Shown piece after piece: positions 1 through 7,112 of a stretch of DNA of 58,879 nucleotides (position 1 is the first letter of the stretch; each line of letters begins with the position of its first letter). Source of the DNA: a virus; IMG/VR virus record IMGVR_UViG_3300042090_001401, positions 1 to 58,879 of that record. The stretch is one strand, 5' to 3'. The notes beneath the pieces are model-generated. The model saw only the letters and a program-made list of their open reading frames with translations, did no database searches and was not told the DNA's origin. The translations under genes and the position numbers were made by a program.

Positions 1-28
1 GCCCGGATGGGCGAGGCGCGGCTGGATC
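1..28. repeat. 28-bp direct terminal repeat, left copy
   Basis: Bases 1-28 are identical to 58852-58879. The reading frame of the cytosine methyltransferase continues exactly across the join, so this is the overlap of a circular assembly rather than two biological ends. The non-redundant genome is 58,851 bp. Confidence 0.95.
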
Positions 29-999
29 GCGCTCCTATCTGGGACGACGTCGCGACCTTCGACGGCGGCCCGTGGCGCGGCCGAGTGGATCTCGTCGCTG
101 CCGGCTTTCCTTGCCAGCCGGTCAGCCTCGCCGGGAAGCGCGCCGGCACGATGGATGACCGGTTCATCTGGCGTGATGTCTGGCGAGTGGTTCGCGAGGT
201 GGGACCGCGATACCTGTTCGTGGAGAATGTTCCCGGACTCCTCAGCGCGCCGGGTGCGTTCAATGAGGTCGTCGGCAACCTGGCCTCGTGCGGGTGGGTT
301 GCGGAGTGGGATTGCGTTCCGGCGGCGTCCGTTGGTGCCCCGCACCTCCGCGATCGGCTCTTCCTCCTCGCTGCCGACCCCGACCGCGAGCTCGTACGGG
401 TCGAGCCAGAACGGCATCAACTCGACGCGCCCGAGCGCGGCGACGCCGAGTCTGGAGGCGATGGCGGCGAGCGGGCTGCTCGAACGGCTAACGTCGAGCA
501 TGCTACCGACGCCGCTCGCGACGGGAACGCACGGGGGTACGAGCAGGACGCATGGCTCGCTGCTCGATGCGGTGAGGAACGAGACGCTGCTCGGCGCGAT
601 TCGGCGTCGGCTGCTGCCGACGCCGTGCGCGTCGGACGCGAGCAAGCGAGCCGACGTCGGATACCACGGGAAGCCGACGCTGCAGGCGCGCGCGAAGCTC
701 CTGCCGACGCCGACAGCGACCGACGCGAGGTCGAGCGGCACGGCGAACAACGTCGCGACGTCGAGCACGCGGCACTCGGGCACGACGCTGACCGACGCGG
801 TCGCGCGTCCGAGTGGCCCGTCGAGTGGCGGGACCCGCCTCAGCCCACGTTTCGTCTGCTGGATGATGGGATATCCGACGGGCTGGACCGAGATCGAACC
901 GACCAGCTACACGCCCTCGGGAACGCCGTAGTTCCGCTCGCTGCCGCCGTCGCGTTCGACTTGCTCTGGCGGCGACTCCACGGCGACCCGGCTCGGTGA
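1..999 (+). CDS. DNA (cytosine-5) methyltransferase, C-terminal 332 codons (gene continues from 58708)
   Basis: Methylates cytosine C5 in DNA. Joined to 58708-58879 it gives a 380-residue enzyme starting at GTG. Visible C5 motifs, in joined numbering: motif I CAGIGG near residue 16-21 (other fragment), catalytic GFPCQP near 86, ENVPGLL near 122, HLRDRLF (motif VIII), and ALGNAVVP near 355 (motif X). The region between VIII and X, where the target-recognition domain should lie, is an extremely Arg/Glu/Asp/Ala-rich stretch of about 170 residues without clear fold signals; the alternative frame there encodes the ORF at 155-931. It follows another C5 methyltransferase (57720-58706), suggesting DNA modification against host restriction. 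An ATG at 7 would be an artefact of the contig break. Confidence 0.9.
   Translation, partial: ARMGEARLDRAPIWDDVATFDGGPWRGRVDLVAAGFPCQPVSLAGKRAGTMDDRFIWRDVWRVVREVGPRYLFVENVPGLLSAPGAFNEVVGNLASCGWVAEWDCVPAASVGAPHLRDRLFLLAADPDRELVRVEPERHQLDAPERGDAESGGDGGERAARTANVEHATDAARDGNARGYEQDAWLAARCGEERDAARRDSASAAADAVRVGREQASRRRIPREADAAGAREAPADADSDRREVERHGEQRRDVEHAALGHDADRRGRASEWPVEWRDPPQPTFRLLDDGISDGLDRDRTDQLHALGNAVVPLAAAVAFDLLWRRLHGDPAR
155..931 (+). CDS. out-of-frame overlapping ORF of the LPTP-repeat phage family, inside the C5 methyltransferase
   Basis: 258 residues, read in another frame wholly within the methyltransferase gene. It is not a random shadow: it carries the recognisable signature of a phage protein family usually found beside C5 methyltransferases, namely DRDTCSWRM, ATWPRAGGLRSG, PLVPRTSAIG, several LPTPTAS-type repeats (near residues 73, 118, 155, 183) and RFVCWMMGYPTGWT near the C terminus. 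Function is unknown; a role in target recognition or as an inhibitor is only a guess. The ATG at 155 has no clear ribosome site, so it may be expressed by coupling or re-initiation. Family resemblance is from memory, not a search. Confidence 0.55.
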   Translation: MTGSSGVMSGEWFARWDRDTCSWRMFPDSSARRVRSMRSSATWPRAGGLRSGIAFRRRPLVPRTSAIGSSSSLPTPTASSYGSSQNGINSTRPSAATPSLEAMAASGLLERLTSSMLPTPLATGTHGGTSRTHGSLLDAVRNETLLGAIRRRLLPTPCASDASKRADVGYHGKPTLQARAKLLPTPTATDARSSGTANNVATSSTRHSGTTLTDAVARPSGPSSGGTRLSPRFVCWMMGYPTGWTEIEPTSYTPSGTP

Positions 1000-1047
1000 C
1001 CGGGCGCGGGATCGTCCGACGGATCGCCAGCGGGTGCGCGCACTTGT

Positions 1048-1066
1048 GGAATAGGTACTAGATTCC
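1048..1066. promoter_or_regulatory. imperfect dyad, possible operator
   Basis: GGAAT and ATTCC arms separated by 9 bases, just upstream of the near-consensus promoter at 1069-1096; the half-site GGAATAG recurs at 1083-1089 inside the promoter spacer. Compatible with a repressor or activator site for this operon; no direct proof. Confidence 0.3.
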
Positions 1067-1068
1067 GC

Positions 1069-1096
1069 TTTACACGGCGGACGGAATAGCTATTAT
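1069..1096 (+). promoter_or_regulatory. near-consensus sigma70-type promoter for the plus-strand early operon
   Basis: TTTACA (1069-1074), 16-base spacer, TATTAT (1091-1096), in an AT-rich pocket of an otherwise very GC-rich genome. The -10 box ends 6 bases before the ATG at 1103, so transcription would start at or next to the start codon, giving a leaderless message. It would drive the chain of coupled genes from 1103 to 5513. Confidence 0.75.
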
Positions 1097-1102
1097 CTAT
1101 TT

Positions 1103-1222
1103 ATGACGAAGGACGTAGACGAGTGCGACACCTGCGGCGACGTTCACCCGGCGGACATGGGTTGTCCGGGCAGCATGACCGAGCGCCACACGTGGGGGCT
1201 GGGCGGGGACTACGGCGCCTGA
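1103..1222 (+). CDS. 39-residue Cys-rich peptide, first gene of the 1.1-5.5 kb operon
   Basis: Starts at the ATG directly behind the promoter at 1069-1096 and ends 32 bases before the ParB-like gene. The peptide has a CDTCG knuckle at residues 8-12 followed by a His and one further Cys, suggestive of a small zinc-binding fold. Not recognised. No Shine-Dalgarno sequence precedes it, consistent with leaderless translation. Confidence 0.55.
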   Translation: MTKDVDECDTCGDVHPADMGCPGSMTERHTWGLGGDYGA

Positions 1223-1254
1223 CGATCGAAACGTTCCATCAAACGGAGGAGAGT

Positions 1255-2187
1255 ATGTCCACTAAGAAGGGATTCGAGTTCGCGCGCAATAGCATCTACG
1301 TCGCCGACCCGGCCGAGCTGGTCATCGTCGGCGGCAAGTCGCTGCCGCCCGACGAACGAGGTCACCTCGACACCGAGGTTGACGAGTCACACGAACTGCA
1401 CGATGAACGCGTCGACATGCCGCTGGCCGAGGAAACGATCGCCAACATCGACGCCTACGGCGTGATGGTGCCGATCCTGATCGCGAAGGTCGGCGACGAC
1501 GGCCTGGCCTACGTGGTCGACGGTCGCCAGCGCGTCCGCGCGGCCCGCGTCGTCAACGCGCGCCGGAAGAAGCGGGGCGAGCCGCCGATCAAGGTCGACG
1601 CGAAGGTGCGCCGCGCCACCGGCGAGTCGAGCCTGCTCGGCGCGATGGTGTCGACGAACGAGGTCCGCGTCGGCGACGACGTGCCGACCAAGATCGCCAA
1701 GGCGAAGCGGATGCTCGCGCGCGGCGTGTCCGTCGAGGACACGGCGGTCTCGTTCGGCTGCTCGCTGTCGACGCTGCAGCAGTGGCTGCACTACGACGAC
1801 CACGCGATCCCGCAGGTCAAGGCGGCGGTCGACTCCGGTCGCCTGTCGCAGTCGGCGGGCGCGACCATCGCGCGGCTGAAGGACCCCGACCGGCAGGCCG
1901 AGGCGCTGCAGTCGATCTCGGTCGCCGGTGCCGACGGGAAGAAGCCGAGCCTGCGCGCCGCGCGCACCGCTGTCGCGAAGAAGAAGAAGCCCGCCAGCTC
2001 GGGCGGGGTCGTCGACAAGGCGACGCAGCGCAGGCTGCTCGAGGCGATCGAGAAGATGCCCCACAAGAACGCCAGCGCCGAGACGCTGTCCTGGTGGCAG
2101 GGCGTCGAGGACGCGCTCAAGCTCGTCACCGGCGACGACGACCTCGACGCGCGGCTCGTGAAGGTGCTCGACGAGGTGAAGCCGTGA
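1255..2187 (+). CDS. ParB/Srx-like nuclease-domain protein
   Basis: 310 residues. The ATG at 1255 is chosen because GGAGGA sits at 1245-1250; a longer in-frame ORF upstream lacks a site and would overlap the 1103 gene. The N-terminal half resembles the ParB/sulfiredoxin fold (AEETIANIDAYGVMVPI, then VVDGRQRVRAAR around residues 85-96), and the middle has a ParB-like helix-turn-helix (VEDTAVSFGCSLSTLQQWL). The C-terminal part is basic and Lys-rich. Phage ParB-like proteins can be DNA-nicking or modification-linked; this one sits beside the methyltransferase cluster. A role in segregation is less likely because no ParA is present. Confidence 0.75.
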   Translation: MSTKKGFEFARNSIYVADPAELVIVGGKSLPPDERGHLDTEVDESHELHDERVDMPLAEETIANIDAYGVMVPILIAKVGDDGLAYVVDGRQRVRAARVVNARRKKRGEPPIKVDAKVRRATGESSLLGAMVSTNEVRVGDDVPTKIAKAKRMLARGVSVEDTAVSFGCSLSTLQQWLHYDDHAIPQVKAAVDSGRLSQSAGATIARLKDPDRQAEALQSISVAGADGKKPSLRAARTAVAKKKKPASSGGVVDKATQRRLLEAIEKMPHKNASAETLSWWQGVEDALKLVTGDDDLDARLVKVLDEVKP

Positions 2188-2528
2188 GCGCGAGGGAGGC
2201 GGCCGACGTCGAGGTCGACCAGCTGCGCCGCACCATCACAAAACTGACGGGTCGAACGTGCATGTCGCGCGACCTCCGCTACCTGCGCGACCGGGTCTCC
2301 GACCTCACGCGCCGCAAGGCGGCCGGCGAGGACGTGCGCCAGCGGCTCGCGATCCGCCGGTCGCCGCTGTCGATCTACCTCGCCGACGCGGCGAACACCG
2401 CCCTGATGTCGATGACCGAGCGCGCGAAGCTCGGCGCGAGCGCGCTCGTCCGCGAGGCGCTGCGCGAGTACGCAGACAGCCGCGGCTGGACGCGCGAGGC
2501 CGCCGCCTTCGCACCGGAGGTCCCGTGA
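2184..2528 (+). CDS. small protein with ribbon-helix-helix-like C-terminal half
   Basis: 114 residues from a GTG overlapping the ParB-like stop codon (GTGA). A charged helical first half is followed by LSIYLADAANTALMSMTERA and AKLGASALVREALREYADS, a pattern like ribbon-helix-helix DNA-binding proteins (a strand, then two helices). Could be the regulator of the operon, or a DNA-binding accessory of the ParB-like protein. Family not certain; an internal ATG at 2263 is an alternative start. Confidence 0.55.
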   Translation: MSAREAADVEVDQLRRTITKLTGRTCMSRDLRYLRDRVSDLTRRKAAGEDVRQRLAIRRSPLSIYLADAANTALMSMTERAKLGASALVREALREYADSRGWTREAAAFAPEVP

Positions 2529-2752
2529 TCGTTCACCTACTCAACACCCCGGACGGCTACGTCGACGGCACCACCGACAACGTGGCGGTCCACCACCAGA
2601 GCGAAGACGAACGAACGTCGGACGAGGCGATTCGCGTCGAGGCCGAACGTCTGATCGGCGTCCGCGTGACCTCGGTGAAGTTCGTCGACGTCGGCGACCA
2701 CCCGACCGAGATCGAATCGATCTACCGCGTCACGCTGGAGGCGTCGTCGTGA
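2525..2752 (+). CDS. hypothetical 75-residue protein
   Basis: Starts with GTG overlapping the preceding stop by 4 bases and ends overlapping the next GTG, so it is translationally coupled on both sides. Acidic, with strand-rich termini (VIVHLLNTPDGYV and IYRVTLEASS). Not recognised. Confidence 0.6.
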   Translation: MIVHLLNTPDGYVDGTTDNVAVHHQSEDERTSDEAIRVEAERLIGVRVTSVKFVDVGDHPTEIESIYRVTLEASS

Positions 2753-3078
2753 AGGTCGACGGCGCCACTACCATCGCGCAGCTCGGCGTCGAGCTCGCGA
2801 AACTCGGCGTGACCGGGCTCGCGGTCGACGTCGTCGCCGGCGCGTCGTGCCCGTTCGCGGTCACGCTGTACGGCGACGTCGGGCTTCTGCAGGTCGCGGG
2901 CGGGGCGACGCTCGCCGAGACGGTCGCCGCGGCGACCGAACTGCTGCGCGCGCGACTGGAGCGAGCGATCGGCGGCGACGCGATCGCCGCGAAGTTCGCC
3001 TCGGTCGGCGTCGACGCCCGTCGCGACGCCATGCGCGAGAACCTCGAGCGCGGCCGGTTCTTCGGGGAGGACGACTAG
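2749..3078 (+). CDS. hypothetical 109-residue protein
   Basis: GTG start inside the stop of the preceding gene. Alternating Ala/Val/Gly strands and helices (VDGATTIAQLGVELAKLGV and DVGLLQVAGGATLAETV) look like a compact alpha/beta domain; the last 20 residues are Arg/Glu-rich. Not recognised. GGGGAGGA near its 3' end could serve as ribosome site for the next gene. Confidence 0.6.
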   Translation: MKVDGATTIAQLGVELAKLGVTGLAVDVVAGASCPFAVTLYGDVGLLQVAGGATLAETVAAATELLRARLERAIGGDAIAAKFASVGVDARRDAMRENLERGRFFGEDD

Positions 3079-3088
3079 TCGTGCCCAA

Positions 3089-3364
3089 ATGGCTCGGCGA
3101 CTACGCCGATGGATGGGAAAAACCGTGACCGAGCGCCAGGTGCAGACGATCCGCGAGGCGGTGCGCGCCGCGCTTGAGGGGATTCCCAAGCGCGTGACCG
3201 GCGACGCCGACCTCGACGCGAACCTCGTACGCGTCGCCGTGCTCGGCTACGTGCATGCGTTCGCGCTGCGACGCGACGTCATCCTGTCCGACACGGACAT
3301 CTCGTCCGAACTGGAGGCGATCGCCGCCGAGATCGGCGACGTGCTGGTGAGCGTCAAGTGCTGA
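3089..3364 (+). CDS. hypothetical 91-residue protein
   Basis: Mostly helical, with REAVRAALEGI and DLDANLVRVAVLGYVHAFAL. An ATG at 3089 gives a very basic leader; a GTG at 3125 would give 79 residues beginning TERQVQTIREAV and is an equally good choice. It overlaps the start of the following gene by 7 bases. Not recognised. Confidence 0.55.
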   Translation: MARRLRRWMGKTVTERQVQTIREAVRAALEGIPKRVTGDADLDANLVRVAVLGYVHAFALRRDVILSDTDISSELEAIAAEIGDVLVSVKC

Positions 3365-3939
3365 CCATTCCGAGCGAGGTCATCCGCGCGCGCTGCGCGC
3401 ACCTGTCGGCCGACGAGCTGCGCCTCGCCCGCGTCAAGCTCGGCGTTCACCAGCGCGACGTTGAGGGTCCGCCGGTCGGCGTGGTCGTCGGCGAGGCACC
3501 CGGGCCGAGGTCATCGATCCGTCATGCGCTGTTCCCGTATCCGGCGTCGAGCAGCGCCGGTCGTCTGATGGGGTTCGCGCGCATGCCGCCCGGCGTGTTC
3601 CTCGGTCGCCTGCTGCGTCGCAACCTCTGCCGCGAGGAGTTCTCGGCGACCGAGGCCGAGCGCGCCGCGCTGCTGCTGCTGCGCGAGCTCGACGACATGG
3701 ACGGCGAGTTTCGCATCCTGCTGCTCGGCGTCGGGGTCGGCCGCGCGTTCGGCCTCGGTGCGTTCTACGACTACGCGCGGACCCGCAACCCGCACGCCGA
3801 CGTGCTCCGCTGGCACGACGTCGTGTGCATCCCGCATCCCAGCGGACTCAACCACCTGTACAACGAACCCGCGCACCGCCGCGCGGCCGCCGCGGCCCTC
3901 ACCTGGGCCGCGGGACTCGGCGGAAGGGGAACCACGTGA
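3358..3939 (+). CDS. uracil-DNA-glycosylase-like superfamily protein
   Basis: 193 residues, GTG start overlapping the previous gene. The UDG-type pattern is visible: VVVGEAPGP at residues 43-50 (motif 1 region), a Gly/Arg loop with FPYPASSSAGRLMGF, a hydrophobic strand ILLLGVGVGRAFGL near 120-134, and HPSGLNHLYN at 160-169, the equivalent of the UDG HPSPL loop. Motif 1 lacks the classical catalytic Asp of family 1, so activity and substrate are open; a nucleotide- or base-recognition role linked to the phage's DNA modification is plausible. Confidence 0.65.
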   Translation: MLTIPSEVIRARCAHLSADELRLARVKLGVHQRDVEGPPVGVVVGEAPGPRSSIRHALFPYPASSSAGRLMGFARMPPGVFLGRLLRRNLCREEFSATEAERAALLLLRELDDMDGEFRILLLGVGVGRAFGLGAFYDYARTRNPHADVLRWHDVVCIPHPSGLNHLYNEPAHRRAAAAALTWAAGLGGRGTT

Positions 3940-4307
3940 CCACGTCATTCGTACCGAAGTCGTTCGAGGAGCGCGCGCGTAGCATGAGCGAGATCGACCT
4001 GCGTCGCGCCCTCAAGATGCACAGCAACCCCGCGCTCGCGAGGTTTCGCGCCGAGGTCGCGCAGCTCGGCACGAGCGCGCTGATCGTCCTGCTCACGAAG
4101 CCGGACGGCCTGCTCGACCGGTTCCTCGTGCCCGAGGACCTCGACGACGACATCTCCGACGACACGAAGGCGACGCTCGCCGCGGCGCACTTCGAGATCT
4201 GCGACGAGCTCGACCGCCGCACGCCGCCGATCGCTCAGGTCGCCGGACAGGTCACGGTCGACGCCGTTGTGGTGGTCGGCGCCGACGGAAGGCCGGTGCG
4301 TCCGTGA
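3936..4307 (+). CDS. hypothetical 123-residue protein
   Basis: GTG overlaps the preceding TGA and is preceded by GGAAGGGGA (3921-3930). Predicted helical with an acidic centre (EDLDDDISDDTKATL). The C terminus is Val-rich. A later ATG (3984) would remove 16 residues. Not recognised. Confidence 0.6.
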   Translation: MTTSFVPKSFEERARSMSEIDLRRALKMHSNPALARFRAEVAQLGTSALIVLLTKPDGLLDRFLVPEDLDDDISDDTKATLAAAHFEICDELDRRTPPIAQVAGQVTVDAVVVVGADGRPVRP

Positions 4308-4930
4308 CCCGCAAGCCAACCGTCCGCTGCGACCTGTCCAACGGCGTGATCGTCCTCGCGCAGCACTTCGCCGGTCCGCCCTCGTGTCGCGAGGTGACCG
4401 TGCTGCACGCGCCGACCAACCGCCTGCTGGAGCGCGTGACGCCGCTGCCCGACGACGACGTCCACACGCGCGACGAGGTCGCGAAGCGCGTCGCCGCGCT
4501 GGTCGGGCTCGACGACGAGCAGCTCGCCGCGCTCGCCGCGTCGCTCGAGGGTTGCTGCGAGTACGCGAACTGCAGCGGCGGCAAGGCGGTGGCCGCGCTG
4601 CCACCGCGTCGACTGCCGGGCGGCGGGGTGCGCTCGGTCGCCGAGATCGAGGTCGCGCCGGGTCGCTTCCAGCGCGCAGCGGTCGCGGACGTCGACGTGC
4701 GACCGGCCGGCGCGACCGGCATCGGTATCTGTCCGCCGCACCACAAGCTCGCGACTGCACCGGCGATGGCCGTGTGCGCGACGTGTCTGCGGCCGGCGAT
4801 CGGCTGGCTGCGGTTCGCGAAGGGCAAGCGGCAGTGCTGGCCGTGCTTCCAGCAGTCGCTTGACTTCGACGCGACCAAACACATCGGCACCGGGCCCGAC
4901 TTCGAGTGGATCCGGGCGGTGACGCCGTGA
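4304..4930 (+). CDS. zinc-binding hypothetical protein
   Basis: 208 residues, GTG start overlapping the previous stop. Four cysteine/histidine clusters, CCEYANC (about residue 83-89), CPPHH, CATC and CWPC, suggest one or two zinc sites in the C-terminal half; the N-terminal half is strand-rich. Such Cys-rich proteins are frequent in phage early operons and often bind nucleic acid or host proteins, but I cannot assign a function. Confidence 0.6.
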   Translation: MTRKPTVRCDLSNGVIVLAQHFAGPPSCREVTVLHAPTNRLLERVTPLPDDDVHTRDEVAKRVAALVGLDDEQLAALAASLEGCCEYANCSGGKAVAALPPRRLPGGGVRSVAEIEVAPGRFQRAAVADVDVRPAGATGIGICPPHHKLATAPAMAVCATCLRPAIGWLRFAKGKRQCWPCFQQSLDFDATKHIGTGPDFEWIRAVTP

Positions 4931-5151
4931 CCGCCGTCGAGCTCGAGGTGATGCGCAGGCGCGCGATGACGTCGCGGGTCGCGGTCGACGCCGCGCTGGA
5001 GTCGGCGACGCTGGCCCGCGAGGGCCTGCGCGGGACCCCGGGCGCGTTCGGTCCGATCGCCGCCCTCGACGGCGCGCTCGCCGACCTGCGTCGCGCGGCC
5101 GGTCTCGTCGACGTGCTGCTGCAGAGGCTGCCAGCCAAGGAGGGTTCGTGA
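4927..5151 (+). CDS. hypothetical 74-residue helical protein
   Basis: GTG overlaps the preceding TGA. Two long amphipathic helices (VAVDAALESATLAREGL and LDGALADLRRAAGLVDVLLQRL) suggest a small helical hairpin or dimer. Its last codons contain AAGGAGGG (5137-5144), the ribosome site of the next gene. Confidence 0.6.
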   Translation: MTAVELEVMRRRAMTSRVAVDAALESATLAREGLRGTPGAFGPIAALDGALADLRRAAGLVDVLLQRLPAKEGS

Positions 5152-5513
5152 TGCGCCATCTCTACTTCGTCCTGTTCTCCCTCGCGTGTTCGTGCTGCGT
5201 CGCCGCGACGCACGACCATCCGCAGTCGGACGGCGGCGAGTGCGCGGGCACGCGCGAGGAGTGTGTGCGCGACGGCGGGTTCGGCGACCGCGACGCCGCG
5301 CCGGTCGACGCGCGCGATGTCGACGCGGCCGCGCCCGTGCGACCGGACGCCGGCGACCTGCCGCTGTGCTCGGTCGCGTGTCCCGGCGCGAGCGGCAGCG
5401 ACGACACGCTGACCGCGTGGTGGGTCGATGGCTCGTACTGGTGGAGCTACTGCCTGCCCAGCTACGAGAAGTGCATCGACCCTAGCCAGTGCGGGTCGAA
5501 CTGCCCGCCGTAG
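5151..5513 (+). CDS. secreted or lipoprotein-like, Asp/Ala-rich Cys-containing protein
   Basis: 120 residues from the ATG at 5151 (a GTG at 5148 is adjacent), with a strong AAGGAGGG site. Residues 1-20 (MRHLYFVLFSLACSCCVAAT) form a signal peptide; the Cys residues there could allow lipidation but the lipobox is imperfect. An Asp/Ala/Pro/Arg-rich linker follows, with DAAPVDARDVDAAAP, then a C-terminal domain with six Cys and many Trp/Tyr. Asp-Ala linkers after signal peptides are typical of Myxococcota envelope proteins, so this may be host-derived and act at the cell surface. The 3' end overlaps the convergent gene by 32 bases. Confidence 0.65.
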   Translation: MRHLYFVLFSLACSCCVAATHDHPQSDGGECAGTREECVRDGGFGDRDAAPVDARDVDAAAPVRPDAGDLPLCSVACPGASGSDDTLTAWWVDGSYWWSYCLPSYEKCIDPSQCGSNCPP

Positions 5514-5757
5514 CGCACGACGGACAGCGCACGTCCCACACGCGGGTGACCATCATGCCGCCGAGCCGCTGGATCTTCTTCGCGACCCAGCCGGCGGCGA
5601 CCGCGATCCGACGCGCGGCGCGGGGGTCCGGGGCCTCGGCGCCGCGCGCGCGACAGCCCTCGCAGCTCGCGAAGTAGACGTCTACCCGGCGACCGCCGCG
5701 GGTCGCCCGCTCGCTGATCACCCCGCCGACCCGCTCGCCTCTCAAGCGCGCAGCCAT
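5482..5757 (-). CDS. zinc-ribbon-like hypothetical protein, last gene of the minus-strand lysis block
   Basis: 91 residues. The ATG overlaps the 3' end of the endolysin gene by 16 bases. CEGC (about residue 36-39) and CPSC (about 79-82) bracket a helix-turn region and form a four-Cys zinc ribbon. Its 3' end overlaps the plus-strand gene end tail to tail. Function unknown. Confidence 0.6.
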   Translation of the reverse strand: MAARLRGERVGGVISERATRGGRRVDVYFASCEGCRARGAEAPDPRAARRIAVAAGWVAKKIQRLGGMMVTRVWDVRCPSCATAGSSTRTG

Positions 5758-6650
5758 CCGAGGTGCGCGTGTCCGACCGGGCCGAGCACGCCGTCGACCG
5801 ACAGGCCCGCGCGGGCCTGGAAGGCTCGGATCGCCTCGTCCATCTCGCTCGCGATGCACATCGGGTCGACGCCGAGGAGCTTCGCGTAGCGCGCCCAGCG
5901 CGTGCCCCCGCGCGGCGACGCGCACGTGAAGTAGTGCCAGCGGCTGACGTCGACCGTCGCCGAGAAGCCCGGGAAGTGCACCGCGTCGCCCTGAAACTGG
6001 TGGCACACCCACGCGTCGGAGTCGCCCGCCGCGCGCGGCACCGGCGGACCCGGCAGCAGGCCCGCCGCGGCCGCGCCGGGCTCGGCGTGGTACGGCAGCG
6101 CGTAGCGCGCGACCCACCACCAGCGATCGGCGAGCTCGGCGTCGGCCGCGCCCGCGAGCGTGTCGGTGTCGTCGGTGTCGACGACCCGCTGCGACCCGTA
6201 GACGCCAGCGCGACAGCCGAACGCGTCGTCGAGCGCCTTCAGCATGTCGCCGATGAAGCCCGCGAGCCCGGTCCGGTCCTCGGCGATGGTGCGTCCGCGC
6301 CCGGTCGCCGCGACGCCCTTCGAGAACTCGACGTCGAGCCACGGCGGCAGGTCGAGCCCGGGCACGAGGGCGGCGCCGCGCTTCGCTGCCATGACCTGCT
6401 GCGCCGCGCTGGGTGCGTTCGCCGAGTAGTCCGGCATCACGTACGCCCCGAGCACGAGCCCCGCCCTGCGCACGGCGTCGGCGTCGCGCGCGAACGTGGG
6501 GTCGCTCCAGTCGGAGTAGTCGCCGCGGATGATCCCGCCGACGAGTCCGGCGCCGCGCGCGGCCGACAGGTCGGGCGGGCGGTTGCCGTCGACGGACGCC
6601 CAGTCTGCGAGCAGGTTCGTCACCTGGGCGCCGTCCCGCACAGCGTCCAC
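5742..6650 (-). CDS. endolysin: GH25-like muramidase with C-terminal peptidoglycan-binding domain
   Basis: 302 residues, GTG start, overlapping the o-spanin gene by 31 bases. The N-terminal 220 residues resemble glycoside hydrolase family 25: LLADWASVDG near the start, GIIRGDYSDWSDPTF, LVLGAYVMPDYS, and the catalytic-type DVE in PPWLDVEFSKG near residue 107. The last 60 residues (AIRAFQARAGLSVDGVLGP) match a PG_binding_1 repeat. It would cleave the glycan backbone of peptidoglycan at the end of infection. No signal peptide, so release depends on the holin. Confidence 0.8.
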   Translation of the reverse strand: MDAVRDGAQVTNLLADWASVDGNRPPDLSAARGAGLVGGIIRGDYSDWSDPTFARDADAVRRAGLVLGAYVMPDYSANAPSAAQQVMAAKRGAALVPGLDLPPWLDVEFSKGVAATGRGRTIAEDRTGLAGFIGDMLKALDDAFGCRAGVYGSQRVVDTDDTDTLAGAADAELADRWWWVARYALPYHAEPGAAAAGLLPGPPVPRAAGDSDAWVCHQFQGDAVHFPGFSATVDVSRWHYFTCASPRGGTRWARYAKLLGVDPMCIASEMDEAIRAFQARAGLSVDGVLGPVGHAHLGWLRA

Positions 6651-6892
6651 GCGCGACGCGCGTAGGCGGTGACGTCAGCGGCGTAGACCTCGATCGCCTC
6701 GAGCTGGGCGGGCGTCGGCGCCGCCGAGCCCGCGAGCCACGCGTCCACCATCGGCGGGAACGCCGGCGGCGGCTGCGTCAGGCAGTCAGGACTTCCCGGT
6801 ACCACGACCGCCGCCGGGGTCGCCGGGGGCGGGCACGCCGGCGAGCTGGCGCAGGCGGTCGCGGCCAGAGCCGATAGGAGTAGCCTCGTCAT
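6620..6892 (-). CDS. outer-membrane spanin (Rz1-like lipoprotein)
   Basis: 90 residues. Begins with a signal sequence and a lipobox-like end (LLLSALAATAC), then a Pro-rich segment typical of o-spanins, then a short helical C terminus. It begins inside the i-spanin gene in another frame (107-base overlap) and extends beyond it, the overlapping arrangement seen in P2-like Rz/Rz1 pairs. With the i-spanin it would fuse inner and outer membranes, which implies a diderm host. Confidence 0.7.
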   Translation of the reverse strand: MTRLLLSALAATACASSPACPPPATPAAVVVPGSPDCLTQPPPAFPPMVDAWLAGSAAPTPAQLEAIEVYAADVTAYARRAWTLCGTAPR

Positions 6893-7112
6893 CGCTCAGC
6901 TCCTTCTCCAGCGCGTCGCCGCGCTTCTCTTGCCGCGCGACCGCGGCGGCTGCGAGCTGGGCGCTCGCGTCCGCGTCCGCGACCCGGAGGTTCGCCTCGC
7001 TCGCGCGCGCGTCGAGCTCGGCCTGGCGCGCGGCGGCGAGCTGCCGCGCCATGTAGACCACCGCCGCGACCGCCGCGGCGCCGAGCGCGATGGCGGCGAT
7101 CGCCAGGCTCAC
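6786..7112 (-). CDS. inner-membrane spanin (Rz-like)
   Basis: 108 residues from a GTG overlapping the holin-like stop codon. A single N-terminal membrane segment (AIAAIALGAAAVAAVVYMA) is followed by a long Ala/Glu/Arg coiled coil with heptad spacing (QLAAARQAELDARASEANL and onwards), then a Gly-rich tail. This N-in, C-out form plus the overlapping lipoprotein gene identifies an i-spanin. Confidence 0.75.
   Translation of the reverse strand: MSLAIAAIALGAAAVAAVVYMARQLAAARQAELDARASEANLRVADADASAQLAAAAVARQEKRGDALEKELSDDEATPIGSGRDRLRQLAGVPAPGDPGGGRGTGKS

Noticed and set aside
3081-3128. 15-codon GTG micro-ORF between the 2749 and 3089 genes
   Set aside because: Too short to support; may be a leader peptide but nothing else points to it.
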